From positions 1 through 9,150 of the forward strand of contig JAUWOI010000145.1 in the NCBI GenBank assembly GCA_030612185.1: DNA of 9,150 nt. The letters are read 5' to 3'. Below, piece by piece: positions 1-6,186 of the stretch (positions are counted from its first letter, which is position 1; each line of letters opens with the position of its first letter). A program made the position numbers and the translations under genes. The stretch is from Anaerolineae bacterium. GTDB taxonomy: Bacteria; Chloroflexota; Anaerolineae; B4-G1. A model generated the notes under the pieces. It was given only the letters and a program-made list of their open reading frames with translations, was not told the origin of the DNA and ran no database searches.

Positions 1-2111
1 TCACCACTGCCGGTGACCAGCCAGTGGTTGTCGGGGCTGATCGCGACGGCGGTGATGGAATCCTGGTGGCCGCGCAAGACGATGGCCGCGGCGGTCGGGT
101 CTGCGGCGGTCAAGTCCCACAGGCGGGCGGTGCCATCCCAACTGCCGGTAATCAGCCAGTGGTTGTCAGGGCTGATGGCGATGGCAGAGATAGGACCTTG
201 GTGACCGCTCAGACCGCGCCCTCCAGAATTTGCCAGCGCCTGCCGTAAGACATCTTCGGCAGCCGGAACGCGCGGCTCACCCGCCCGCATAGTGATATTC
301 AACGCCTCGACGGCGAGGAGCAGGCTGCGCTGAGGATACCCTTCGAGCACGGCTAACGCCTGCGCTGCCAATTGGCGCGAGGTGGCGATCTCGCGCTGAG
401 TGAGCGCTTCCGCTTCGGAGGCGGCGGCTGTGGCCTCGGAGGCGATAGCCATAGATTCGGAGGCGATAGCCGTGGCCTGAGCATGTTCTGCCGCGTCTCG
501 GTCAATGATCGCCTGGGCTTCTGCTGTGGCCCGATCGGCAGCAAGCGCCTCAGCCTGTGTCCGGGCCGTCGCCCAGGCGTTGCCCTGTTCAACTGCGATG
601 TTGCGCTGCTGGAAGGCCACGAAAGCGGCCAGTGTAGCAATCAACAGCGCTACCCCCAGACCGGCGGCCAGGCCACGGAAAATCTTGGCGGCCCTGGCCT
701 TCGCCTCCAACTTGCGCTGGCGCCGGGCCTGAGCCTCTTTCTTCTCCCGCGCCTGCAAGGCCAGGCTGGCATCAAGAAAGCGGCGCTCCAGATGGTTAAG
801 TTCGGTGGGGTGTGCCTCTGCCCACTTGACCGCCTCGTCCAGCCGCGCGCCCCGGAGGAGGCTGCTCGTACCTCCCAGCCGCTGCCAGGCCCTCGCCGCA
901 TCTGTCAATAGGGTCTCGTGAGTTTCTCGCCATTCTCCGTTGGATGCCAAGATGGGTCCGATGAAGCGGTCGTGGGTCAGCTCACACCATCGGGCACCGG
1001 CTCGCCACTCCGCTCTGATGAGGTGCAAGTTCTCCAGCACCTCCACCACCTTGTATGGAATTCCGCTGGCTCTTTCCCACCCTCTATCAATATAAACCGT
1101 TCCACGTGTCCCCGCTGGTGTAATAAGATTGCGCTCAAACCACGCGCGCAGATATCCCTCGCTTATGCCAGTTTCCTGGGCCGCCCTCTTGATAGATCGT
1201 TCATAGAATCCTGATAGCGCCTGGTCTACATCACCAAAGACTTGCAGGTGGTCCCGTGTGATGACGGTAACGTCGGGCGGCAAATCCCGCCACAGGCTCT
1301 GGCAGACCACCTGTAGTTGCACGGGCTCTACGAACTCCCCTGTTATCTCAACTATCTGACCTGCGCTGGCCTCAACCCGGACCTTCAGCAACTCCTTGAC
1401 CATTTGTTCTACCACGCCCTCCGCAAAAAAGCGCCCCGTGTCCGCCAAGGGGCCCGTGACAGCTGCTAGCGCAGCCCCCTTGCGCAGACGCTCCATACGA
1501 AAACGTGTCCGTAACTTCTCGGGCAAGAGAGGAGCGTAGGGGTCCAATTGGGCTACGTAATCCTCTCGAATAACGAAGACCACCCGCAATAGGGGATCCC
1601 TATCTAGTGCATCGCCAACCTGCTCGAAGAATCCTTCTCTGTCTCTCCAGCGCTCTGGATAGAAAACAAGTAGTTCCTCGAACTGATCGAAGATGACAAC
1701 GCGGGGTGCAGGCAGTCCCTCTTCATCGGTGGGATGCTCTCGCCCCTTCAGAAAGTCGGCCAGGGACATCTGTGCCAACTGTTTTAGGTCGGCCTCGTCC
1801 TCAGCCCAACCCATAAGTGTGTTGAAGACGTAGATCGATACCTTCTCCTCGGTCTCGATAGTTTCTGGAGGCGGGCCGCTCACGCGCGCCAGCGAGAGAA
1901 CCTCAAAGCCCTCCTCCTCCAGCAGAGGAATGAGCCCAGCATTGATGAGCGACGTCTTGCCAGCCCCCGATGGGGCATAGAGGAGAACTACCCCGTGGGC
2001 AATGACGAGGGACAGAAGATCACTGGCTTCACGGTCCCGTCCGAAAAAGAGGGCTTGCTCGTCCTGTTTAAAGGGGCGAGGACCCGCATAGGGTTGATAT
2101 TCAAGTGCCAC
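1..2111 (-). CDS. nSTAND1 NTPase with WD40 repeats, C-terminus cut by the window edge
   Basis: I translated this frame by hand: 703 codons without a stop, running off the window at base 1. It starts at GTG 2111-2109, with GGGAGG nine bases upstream. An ATG just before it meets a stop after four codons. Residues 5-23 carry the PYxGxRPF...LFF entry motif of the nSTAND1 family. Walker A is APSGAGKTS (46-54), and Walker B is VVIFDQFEELL (138-148). A winged-helix-like region follows (about 264-400), containing ELTHDRF. Next come one membrane segment (about 482-500), a long Ala/Glu-rich coiled coil (505-600) and WD40 repeats from about 634 (GH...SPD...GSWDGTARLWD). In this family the WD40 part is thought to sense a ligand or partner and the ATPase to act as a switch. 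No effector domain is fused at the N-terminus, which begins directly at the nSTAND1 motif. The preceding SIR2 gene overlaps it by 11 bases and probably supplies the effector. Family assignment is firm; a defence role is inferred. Confidence 0.93.
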   Translation of the reverse strand, partial: MALEYQPYAGPRPFKQDEQALFFGRDREASDLLSLVIAHGVVLLYAPSGAGKTSLINAGLIPLLEEEGFEVLSLARVSGPPPETIETEEKVSIYVFNTLMGWAEDEADLKQLAQMSLADFLKGREHPTDEEGLPAPRVVIFDQFEELLVFYPERWRDREGFFEQVGDALDRDPLLRVVFVIREDYVAQLDPYAPLLPEKLRTRFRMERLRKGAALAAVTGPLADTGRFFAEGVVEQMVKELLKVRVEASAGQIVEITGEFVEPVQLQVVCQSLWRDLPPDVTVITRDHLQVFGDVDQALSGFYERSIKRAAQETGISEGYLRAWFERNLITPAGTRGTVYIDRGWERASGIPYKVVEVLENLHLIRAEWRAGARWCELTHDRFIGPILASNGEWRETHETLLTDAARAWQRLGGTSSLLRGARLDEAVKWAEAHPTELNHLERRFLDASLALQAREKKEAQARRQRKLEAKARAAKIFRGLAAGLGVALLIATLAAFVAFQQRNIAVEQGNAWATARTQAEALAADRATAEAQAIIDRDAAEHAQATAIASESMAIASEATAAASEAEALTQREIATSRQLAAQALAVLEGYPQRSLLLAVEALNITMRAGEPRVPAAEDVLRQALANSGGRGLSGHQGPISAIAISPDNHWLITGSWDGTARLWDLTAADPTAAAIVLRGHQDSITAVAISPDNHWLVTGSG
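5..178. repeat. Two near-identical WD40 repeat segments, 135-bp period
   Basis: The plus-strand segment from about 5 to 42 recurs at about 140 to 177 with only a few changes. Both encode the WD40 stretch ISPDNHWL(I/V)TGS, 45 residues apart. The high DNA identity suggests recent duplication or gene conversion among blades. More blades should follow outside the window. Confidence 0.75.
412..474. repeat. Three 21-bp tandem units encoding heptads in the STAND coiled coil
   Basis: Units at 412-432, 433-453 and 454-474 share the core TCGGAGGCG, and the last two also share GATAGCC after it. The 21-bp period equals seven codons, so each unit encodes one heptad of the form (A/S)-x-A-x-A-S-E in the linker between membrane segment and WD40 domain. 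The array is in frame and lengthens a coiled coil by whole heptads. Confidence 0.7.
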
Positions 2112-3003
2112 AGCTAAAAGCCTCCCATCGTTTTCTCAACTCAGCGGTAAACTCACGGCACGTCCCCCAGTACACTCGGATCTTGAGTTCTCCAAAATAG
2201 TGATCGAGGTATTCTTGCGCTCTTGCCCTTTGCGCCTCCGAGATCCCGTTCTCCCCAGGTACAATCTGCACAGACACGTGGGTTCGGCCAATGCTTCTCT
2301 CCAGGTAGCCGACAAGACTTCGGAAAAGGACCCGGAAATCCCAATCGGCGATCCCGTAGCCTAGGAAAAGGAGCGACGTCCCGGTAAATGCTCTCTGAAT
2401 CCGTGCCGGAAGCAGATCCTGGTCCTTTGATATATTTACAAGGAAGTCCAGGTAGTCATCTTCCGTGAGGACCAGCGACTCAGCCGCCTTTTCGTGTTTA
2501 TTGTGCCCATGAAGGTGAAAAACGATAGGGTTTGCGGCCGTAGGACGGAAGCCGTGGTCGAAGACAGAGAATACATCCTTAATATACTTGTTCCACCGAC
2601 ACATCTCCCGCTTCGGATCCTTGTGCCGGCTCTTGAGAGCCTGCACCATGAAGTCATCGTAGTTTGTGGTCATGTAGATGGGGAGCGGAAGATTCGCCAG
2701 GACGCCGTGAGGCTCGTCCGGCTGTGTGAAGTCCGGCGGGTCAACGTTTTTGAAGAACCGCTCCAGAATCTCCTCCTTTGGAGACATCGGGTCAGATTGC
2801 ACAGCGAGAAACTGAGCGACCCGGGCCAGGTCACGGCAATCCTCCAGCGGGTAGTCGTGCTCCTGTGCCCATTCCTGCGCGATGTCGGATCCGAGGGGAA
2901 GCACACCGAAACAGGCTCCGGCTCCAAGAAAGGGAGTACATCTCCCAGCCTTGATTCTCCGAAGTAGGAGATTCCAGTCTCTCTCTTCCAACGCGTTCGG
3001 CAT
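2101..3003 (-). CDS. SIR2-like (NADase-type) protein SIR2-A
   Basis: A 300-residue protein with the landmarks of the bacterial SIR2-like family: FLGAGAC (25-31, NAD-binding Gly-rich loop), TTNYDD (112-117, with the Asn and Asp that match the sirtuin catalytic NxD), HLHGH (163-167, containing the catalytic His of the HG motif) and LGYGIADWDF (214-223). No zinc-binding Cys quartet is visible, which fits NAD-cleaving defence SIR2 proteins better than protein deacetylases. I chose ATG 3003-3001 because GAGGAGG ends six bases before it. The TTG six bases further upstream abuts that Shine-Dalgarno sequence and is unlikely to be used. Its TGA lies inside the next gene, the nSTAND1 ATPase, which starts 11 bases back in another frame, so the two are coupled. 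In known SIR2-STAND defence proteins the SIR2 part depletes NAD after activation. Here the parts are separate chains. The NADase activity is inferred from motifs only. Confidence 0.9.
   Translation of the reverse strand: MPNALEERDWNLLLRRIKAGRCTPFLGAGACFGVLPLGSDIAQEWAQEHDYPLEDCRDLARVAQFLAVQSDPMSPKEEILERFFKNVDPPDFTQPDEPHGVLANLPLPIYMTTNYDDFMVQALKSRHKDPKREMCRWNKYIKDVFSVFDHGFRPTAANPIVFHLHGHNKHEKAAESLVLTEDDYLDFLVNISKDQDLLPARIQRAFTGTSLLFLGYGIADWDFRVLFRSLVGYLERSIGRTHVSVQIVPGENGISEAQRARAQEYLDHYFGELKIRVYWGTCREFTAELRKRWEAFSCGT
2109..2126 (-). promoter_or_regulatory. Ribosome binding site and GTG start of the STAND gene, inside SIR2-A
   Basis: Read on the minus strand, GGGAGG is followed by nine bases and then GTG (2111-2109). 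The site lies in the last codons of SIR2-A, and its TGA (2103-2101) is downstream of the GTG. This gives an 11-base overlap and implies translational coupling. It fixes the start of the ATPase, because the only nearby ATG opens a four-codon frame. Confidence 0.7.
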
Positions 3004-3018
3004 TCCCAACCTCCTCGT

Positions 3019-3028
3019 ACTATATAGT
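3019..3028. promoter_or_regulatory. Perfect 10-bp AT palindrome just upstream of SIR2-A
   Basis: ACTATATAGT is self-complementary and directly precedes the SIR2-A ribosome binding site. It resembles a -10 element, but a transcript from it would start inside the Shine-Dalgarno sequence, and I see no matching -35. A small operator is equally possible. The call is weak. Confidence 0.25.
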
Positions 3029-3041
3029 TACTCCGCAACAT

Positions 3042-3130
3042 TTGCGTGATCCGCGAGAATTTCCTTGGACGCAGATTCACGCTGATCTTTCTGTTTTTAT
3101 CTGCGAAAATCTGCGTGCATCTGCGTCCCT
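3042..3130. repeat. Dispersed-type palindromic element of ATCTGCG units between Nudix and SIR2-A
   Basis: GGACGCAGAT (3067-3076) is the perfect inverted repeat of ATCTGCGTCC (3119-3128). Extending inwards, about 20 of 27 positions pair, giving a long imperfect hairpin. The right arm is three tandem 10-base units: ATCTGCGAAA, ATCTGCGTGC and ATCTGCGTCC (3099-3128). Similar CGC-GAT/ATCTGCG-rich intergenic repeats recur in many environmental bacterial genomes; that comparison is from memory. It lies downstream of the Nudix gene and upstream of SIR2-A, and I see no coding capacity. Its start at 3042 is approximate. Confidence 0.65.
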
Positions 3131-3154
3131 GAGTTTGGTTGCAGCTTAGCCGCG

Positions 3155-3829
3155 CTATGAAGAAGTCCCCATATCAGTCTTTCCGACCTTGAGCAAGGCC
3201 AGATGCTGTAGCGCGACGATGGTCTTGGCGTCGCAGATCTCGCCGCTGGCTATCATCTCCATGGCCTCGCGGAAGGGAAGAACCACGATCTGAGTGTCCT
3301 CTCCCTCTGCCGCGACACCTCCGCCTTTGCAGGCGCGGTGGCGATGATCCACCTCGCCCAGAAATAGATGGATGCGCTCCGAGGTGCCGCCAGGGCTGGG
3401 ATAGATGGTGGTGATGGGGCGCAAATCACCCTTGACCTTGTATCCTGCTTCCTCCAGCAGTTCCTTGTGGGCCACTTCCCTGACCGTCCGACCAGCATCC
3501 TTGACACCGGCCACGATTTCCAGAAGCCAAGCCTGCCTGGCGCCATCGCTGGCGCGCTTTTCGGGATCAAGACTGGCGTAGACCGGATAGCGAAACTGGC
3601 GTACCAGAACCACAGCATCATCCTGAGCATCATACAGCAGCACGCCCACGGAGTCACCGCGCTCAAGGTTGATGCGTGTGATAGGATCGCTCATCCGGCC
3701 GTCAAAACGCCGATACCGGAGCCGCGCACGAACGACTCGAAACAACTTTTCGAACGAATAGTCCTCGGCCAGGTCGAGTATCTTCACCCACGAACCGGCG
3801 TTTCCTGGCCGAGATGATCCTGAGGGCAT
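3155..3829 (-). CDS. Nudix hydrolase, ADP-ribose pyrophosphatase (YffH/AdpP) type
   Basis: A 224-residue protein. The Nudix box spans G108-Y130. The metal-binding core ELLEEAG (E123, E126, E127) is intact, but the canonical Glu at box position 7 is Arg (R114) and the usual Arg before the core Glu is Lys (K122). Flanking family motifs are RGDSVGVLLYD (58-68), VRQFRYPVY (76-84), SPGGTSERIHLFLGEV (145-160) and a C-terminal ICDAKTIVALQHLAL. Relatives hydrolyse ADP-ribose to AMP and ribose-5-phosphate, or GDP-mannose or similar sugar nucleotides. ATG 3829 has AGGAGG five bases upstream, so the start is secure. The gene sits between a membrane-protein gene and SIR2-A, separated from both by repeat-filled gaps of 214 and 151 bp. 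ADP-ribose is the product expected of SIR2 or TIR NADases, so a link to its neighbours is plausible. An ordinary housekeeping role is equally possible. Confidence 0.9.
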   Translation of the reverse strand: MPSGSSRPGNAGSWVKILDLAEDYSFEKLFRVVRARLRYRRFDGRMSDPITRINLERGDSVGVLLYDAQDDAVVLVRQFRYPVYASLDPEKRASDGARQAWLLEIVAGVKDAGRTVREVAHKELLEEAGYKVKGDLRPITTIYPSPGGTSERIHLFLGEVDHRHRACKGGGVAAEGEDTQIVVLPFREAMEMIASGEICDAKTIVALQHLALLKVGKTDMGTSS

Positions 3830-3926
3830 GGGGACCTCCTTTGTTATCTGAGATTCCTCGGAAAGTCGAACGAGGACCTTTTTGATGGGTAACAGGCCAA
3901 TCGCATTGGCCGTCTTGGGCCAAAGA

Positions 3927-3963
3927 CGCCCAACGCGGTTGGGCTACTACCCTTTTCCGAGAG
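3927..3963. repeat. 37-bp repeat, copy 1
   Basis: Begins with a perfect 7-bp stem, GCCCAAC (3928-3934) and GTTGGGC (3938-3944), with loop GCG, followed by a conserved tail TACTACCCTTTTCCGAGAG. It matches the copy at 4004-4040 at 36 of 37 bases. Confidence 0.9.
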
Positions 3964-4003
3964 GTCAAAGATCAGGGCGTCCGTCTCACCCTTGATCTCA
4001 CCG

Positions 4004-4040
4004 CGCCCAACACGGTTGGGCTACTACCCTTTTCCGAGAG
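4004..4040. repeat. 37-bp repeat, copy 2
   Basis: Same unit as at 3927-3963 with one difference, in the hairpin loop (ACG here, GCG there). Both stems are intact: GCCCAAC (4005-4011) and GTTGGGC (4015-4021). It ends four bases before the stop codon of the membrane-protein gene. The copies are 77 bp apart start to start. Confidence 0.9.
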
Positions 4041-4043
4041 AGC

Positions 4044-4820
4044 TCATCTGTCTTTGCCCTGTGCGTTGCGAGTTGCCTCACTCGATGGCTTCGGCCTCAA
4101 GAAGGCGAAATACAGCCACACGTGGAAGGCAAAAAACGCCAACCCGAATAGGGCCAGTGGCCCTAGAACCAACGAGGGGAAAGACCACACGGCCTGCCGA
4201 TCTAATAACACTCCTCCCGCCACGTAGGCCACGCTGTCCAGGAGACCGATCAGCAAACCGGAATAGAAAAACACGGTCCACGGCTTGTCCGGAGCCGGCA
4301 GCGTCTGGGCCTGCCAGCGGAAGGCAGTGCGCAGCACGTCGGGGTCAAACTCTTTCACATGCTGGATGTAGAATTCCTTGATCTGATTCATCGTTCGGGC
4401 GCTGTCGTGCCAGGCCTGGCGCAGGCGAATGATCTTCAGGAAATAGAGCCACCCGATCCCACACAGCAGCCACAGGAGCACAGTCCCGGTGGCTTCCGGG
4501 AAGTCAGCATCCCGCCCCAGCAGGGCGACGACGCCCGAGACCAGGATACCTGCGACCAACAGGTAAAAATTGACCATAGTGTGCCGGTCCTGCATAGCCT
4601 CGCTGGCCGTGGTACGCGCATACTCAAACTCCCATCCGAGGATGTCAGATGCGCTCAGTACCTTCTCCCCTCGGACGCCCTGACCTGACGTGGCTGCCTG
4701 CTCGCGAGATTTGTCGTCGGCCCGCCGATTCTGACCCAGGATCATTGCCAGGATCACCACGTTCACGAGCAGAAAGACGAATGAGACAAAGACTGGAAGG
4801 AAGATGATTTCATCAGGCAT
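4044..4820 (-). CDS. Five-helix membrane protein of unknown function
   Basis: A 258-residue protein I cannot name. Hydrophobic segments lie at about 5-28, 82-102, 111-130, 182-206 and 214-240. A polar stretch (30-80) ends in a conserved-looking amphipathic region, SASDILGWEFEYARTTASEA, just before the second helix. Helices 2 and 3 form a tight hairpin followed by a charged segment (RLRQAWHDSARTMNQIKEF, 132-150). I chose ATG 4820 because AAGGAGA lies about eight bases upstream. An in-frame GTG ten codons earlier has no such site. It sits 90 bp after SIR2-B and 214 bp before the Nudix gene. The 2TM-hairpin-plus-charged-helix pattern loosely recalls SLATT-type membrane effectors of bacterial conflict systems, but I see no diagnostic motif. 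It could also be an unrelated membrane protein. Confidence 0.82.
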   Translation of the reverse strand: MPDEIIFLPVFVSFVFLLVNVVILAMILGQNRRADDKSREQAATSGQGVRGEKVLSASDILGWEFEYARTTASEAMQDRHTMVNFYLLVAGILVSGVVALLGRDADFPEATGTVLLWLLCGIGWLYFLKIIRLRQAWHDSARTMNQIKEFYIQHVKEFDPDVLRTAFRWQAQTLPAPDKPWTVFFYSGLLIGLLDSVAYVAGGVLLDRQAVWSFPSLVLGPLALFGLAFFAFHVWLYFAFLRPKPSSEATRNAQGKDR

Positions 4821-4841
4821 GATTCTTTCTCCTTTCGTCGC

Positions 4842-4935
4842 CGCCCCCACGCGGGGCGTTGAAACGGGTTAGAAAGCCCCGTTTTAGTGCGTTTTAACGC
4901 ACTTCTCGTATCAGCCGGTGGTTTCAACCATCGGC
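4842..4935. repeat. Array of four successive hairpins between SIR2-B and the membrane protein
   Basis: The stems are CGCCCC/GGGGCG (4842-4847 with 4853-4858), AAACGGG/CCCGTTT (4862-4868 with 4878-4884), AGTGCGTT/AACGCACT (4886-4893 with 4896-4903, two-base loop), and GCCGGTGGTT paired with AACCATCGGC (4914-4923 with 4926-4935, with one G-T or A-C position). The last stem lies within the final codons of SIR2-B, so part of its C-terminus is encoded by the repeat. No poly-T tract follows. The pattern fits a dispersed palindromic element rather than a standard terminator. Confidence 0.75.
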
Positions 4936-6110
4936 ATTGCTGCGTTGCGTCGCCTTACGGCACGATTCCTGCACGCGCGAAGGTCGTTCCAATACTGATC
5001 AGGGGACAGATACACGTGCCCTCCCGTTCTCTTTCCCGTCCGCTTTTCGACGCTGGGAAGTTCGATCCTGTTTCCGTAATCGTGAGCCAGACCCCGTTGG
5101 TACAGGTGGCCCAGGAGCCGAGGTATTTCGGCGAAGTCGTTCAAGGCGATGGGCTTGACGCCTAGCCCCGTGAAAAAGCCCTCCCCTTTGGACTGCACTT
5201 CCTCCCGCTTCATGAGGGCATAGTAGCAGAGACGCTCGCCAGGCGCACGCTTCTCCCGCTCATCGTTCAGACGTCTCAGCAATCCATTGACCCACGGGTC
5301 GCGGAAGGAGAAGCCGATGAACAGCGCGGTATAGTGACGCAGGACATGGATCTGGGGGCCCATAGTAGGGCAAAAGGCGTCGCGCGGCCGCCAGGCTCCC
5401 TCGTAGTCCTTCGCCGTGACAACCGGGGCCACAAAGGGCCTGATGTCCCTGGGTGGCTTCTTTCTTTCCGGATAGGCGACATAGCCGTGGATGTGGAAAA
5501 CGGGGGTCTGATCCAACCTTCCCACGCTGGAGCCAACCGCTGCCACTGGTTTAAGGATGGGCTGTTGGAACATTGTGGACGAGGCCGCCTCGAGAAAAGG
5601 ATCGTAGTTGCTGGTTATGACGGCGCGCACGCGGGGATTGGGGGAGACGCGATAGGTGAGCGACTCCGCGCCTTCGACGACGCCGGCAAACTGGGTACAA
5701 AATGCGCTCACGGCCTTCAACGTCGGGGCTGTGCTTAGAAATTTCCACGAGAGTTGCTTGTACTTTCTTGGAAAATTCTCCTCCCGCTGGACGGATTTCA
5801 CGACCAGTCTTTCGAAGGCCTCGCGCCCGATGCGTTCAGCGACCCACTCGGCCATCTGCCAGGGCTCATCTACCCACTCCCGCCCCACCCTCTGATCAAA
5901 CTCTGCCAGGGCTGCTGAATCTGGACCCTCGTGCTGTATCAGGATTTTTTTCACAAAGTCGTCCCAGCCACGCAAACCATACCTGGCATCCTCTGCCCAC
6001 GAGACTCCCGCCCCCGTGTAAAGCGCGATGGGATGGTCCACATAGTGTTGCTCAAGGGCAAGATAGTTCGGATCACGGAAGCAGGCATGATCTGAGTCGC
6101 TGACCGGCAC
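4911..6110 (-). CDS. Second SIR2-like protein, SIR2-B
   Basis: A 399-residue protein with the SIR2-like motifs in order: YTGAGVSWAE (31-40, nucleotide-binding loop), ITSNYDPF (165-172, catalytic Asn and Asp), VFHIHGYV (204-211, catalytic His) and LFIGFSFRDPWVNGLLRRL (263-281). It is about 100 residues longer than SIR2-A and differs strongly from it, so it is not a recent duplicate. The extra length lies mainly between the first two motifs and in a basic C-terminal tail (about 355-395). I start it at GTG 6110, with AAGGGGG six bases upstream. The in-frame ATG at 6158 overlaps a strong -10 element and has no ribosome binding site. Probable function: NAD-cleaving or NAD-binding effector of a defence system, inferred from the family. 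Without an adjacent sensor gene its partner is unclear; the next gene encodes a membrane protein 90 bp away. Confidence 0.88.
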   Translation of the reverse strand: MPVSDSDHACFRDPNYLALEQHYVDHPIALYTGAGVSWAEDARYGLRGWDDFVKKILIQHEGPDSAALAEFDQRVGREWVDEPWQMAEWVAERIGREAFERLVVKSVQREENFPRKYKQLSWKFLSTAPTLKAVSAFCTQFAGVVEGAESLTYRVSPNPRVRAVITSNYDPFLEAASSTMFQQPILKPVAAVGSSVGRLDQTPVFHIHGYVAYPERKKPPRDIRPFVAPVVTAKDYEGAWRPRDAFCPTMGPQIHVLRHYTALFIGFSFRDPWVNGLLRRLNDEREKRAPGERLCYYALMKREEVQSKGEGFFTGLGVKPIALNDFAEIPRLLGHLYQRGLAHDYGNRIELPSVEKRTGKRTGGHVYLSPDQYWNDLRACRNRAVRRRNAAMPMVETTG

Positions 6111-6123
6111 GCGACACCCCCTT
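6111..6123 (-). promoter_or_regulatory. Ribosome binding site deciding the SIR2-B start
   Basis: AAGGGGG (6123-6117) lies six bases before GTG 6110-6108. No comparable site precedes the longer frame's ATG at 6158. Confidence 0.55.
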
Positions 6124-6156
6124 GGATGGGACAGTGAGACGGGTCGAGATATGAAC

Positions 6157-6186
6157 ATTATACCACAAAAGCGCGGTCGGACGCAA
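6157..6186 (-). promoter_or_regulatory. Extended -10 promoter for SIR2-B
   Basis: On the minus strand TGGTATAAT gives a consensus TATAAT (6162-6157) with the TGn extension. TTGCGT (6186-6181) lies 18 bases upstream as a weak -35. Transcription would start near 6150, giving a leader of about 40 bases before the GTG at 6110. This supports moving the SIR2-B start downstream from ATG 6158. Confidence 0.55.

Larger units (their letters stand above)
3830..4040. repeat. Cluster of hairpin-forming repeats between membrane protein and Nudix genes
   Basis: This 214-bp gap holds no gene but several inverted repeats: CCTCG/CGAGG (3856-3860 with 3871-3875), GGCCAAT/ATTGGCC (3895-3901 with 3905-3911), a near-palindrome GTCTTGGGCCAAAGAC (3912-3927), and AGATCA-GGG/CCC-TGATCT (3969-3977 with 3989-3998, one bulged T). 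Two copies of a 37-bp repeat, listed separately, also lie here. No T-run follows any stem on the minus strand, so a classic intrinsic terminator is not supported. Confidence 0.7.

Noticed and set aside
372..911. 179-codon plus-strand frame with Gly-rich start
   Set aside because: It is the reverse of the Ala-rich coiled-coil and membrane region of the STAND ATPase, whose frame is open throughout.
3368..3817. 149-codon plus-strand frame opposite the Nudix gene
   Set aside because: It is antisense to a gene with clear family motifs and good start signals; its own sequence shows no family motif and no ribosome binding site.
3927..4040. CRISPR array of 37-bp repeats
   Set aside because: There are only two copies, the 40-bp spacer is itself palindromic, and no cas gene is present.
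4886..4903. Intrinsic terminator after SIR2-B
   Set aside because: The stem is strong, but the minus-strand sequence after it is A-rich, not a T-run, and the same hairpin sits in a repeat array.
4842..4935. Integron attC site
   Set aside because: Successive short hairpins lack the R/L box pairs and the single large folded arm of attC, and no integrase gene is present.
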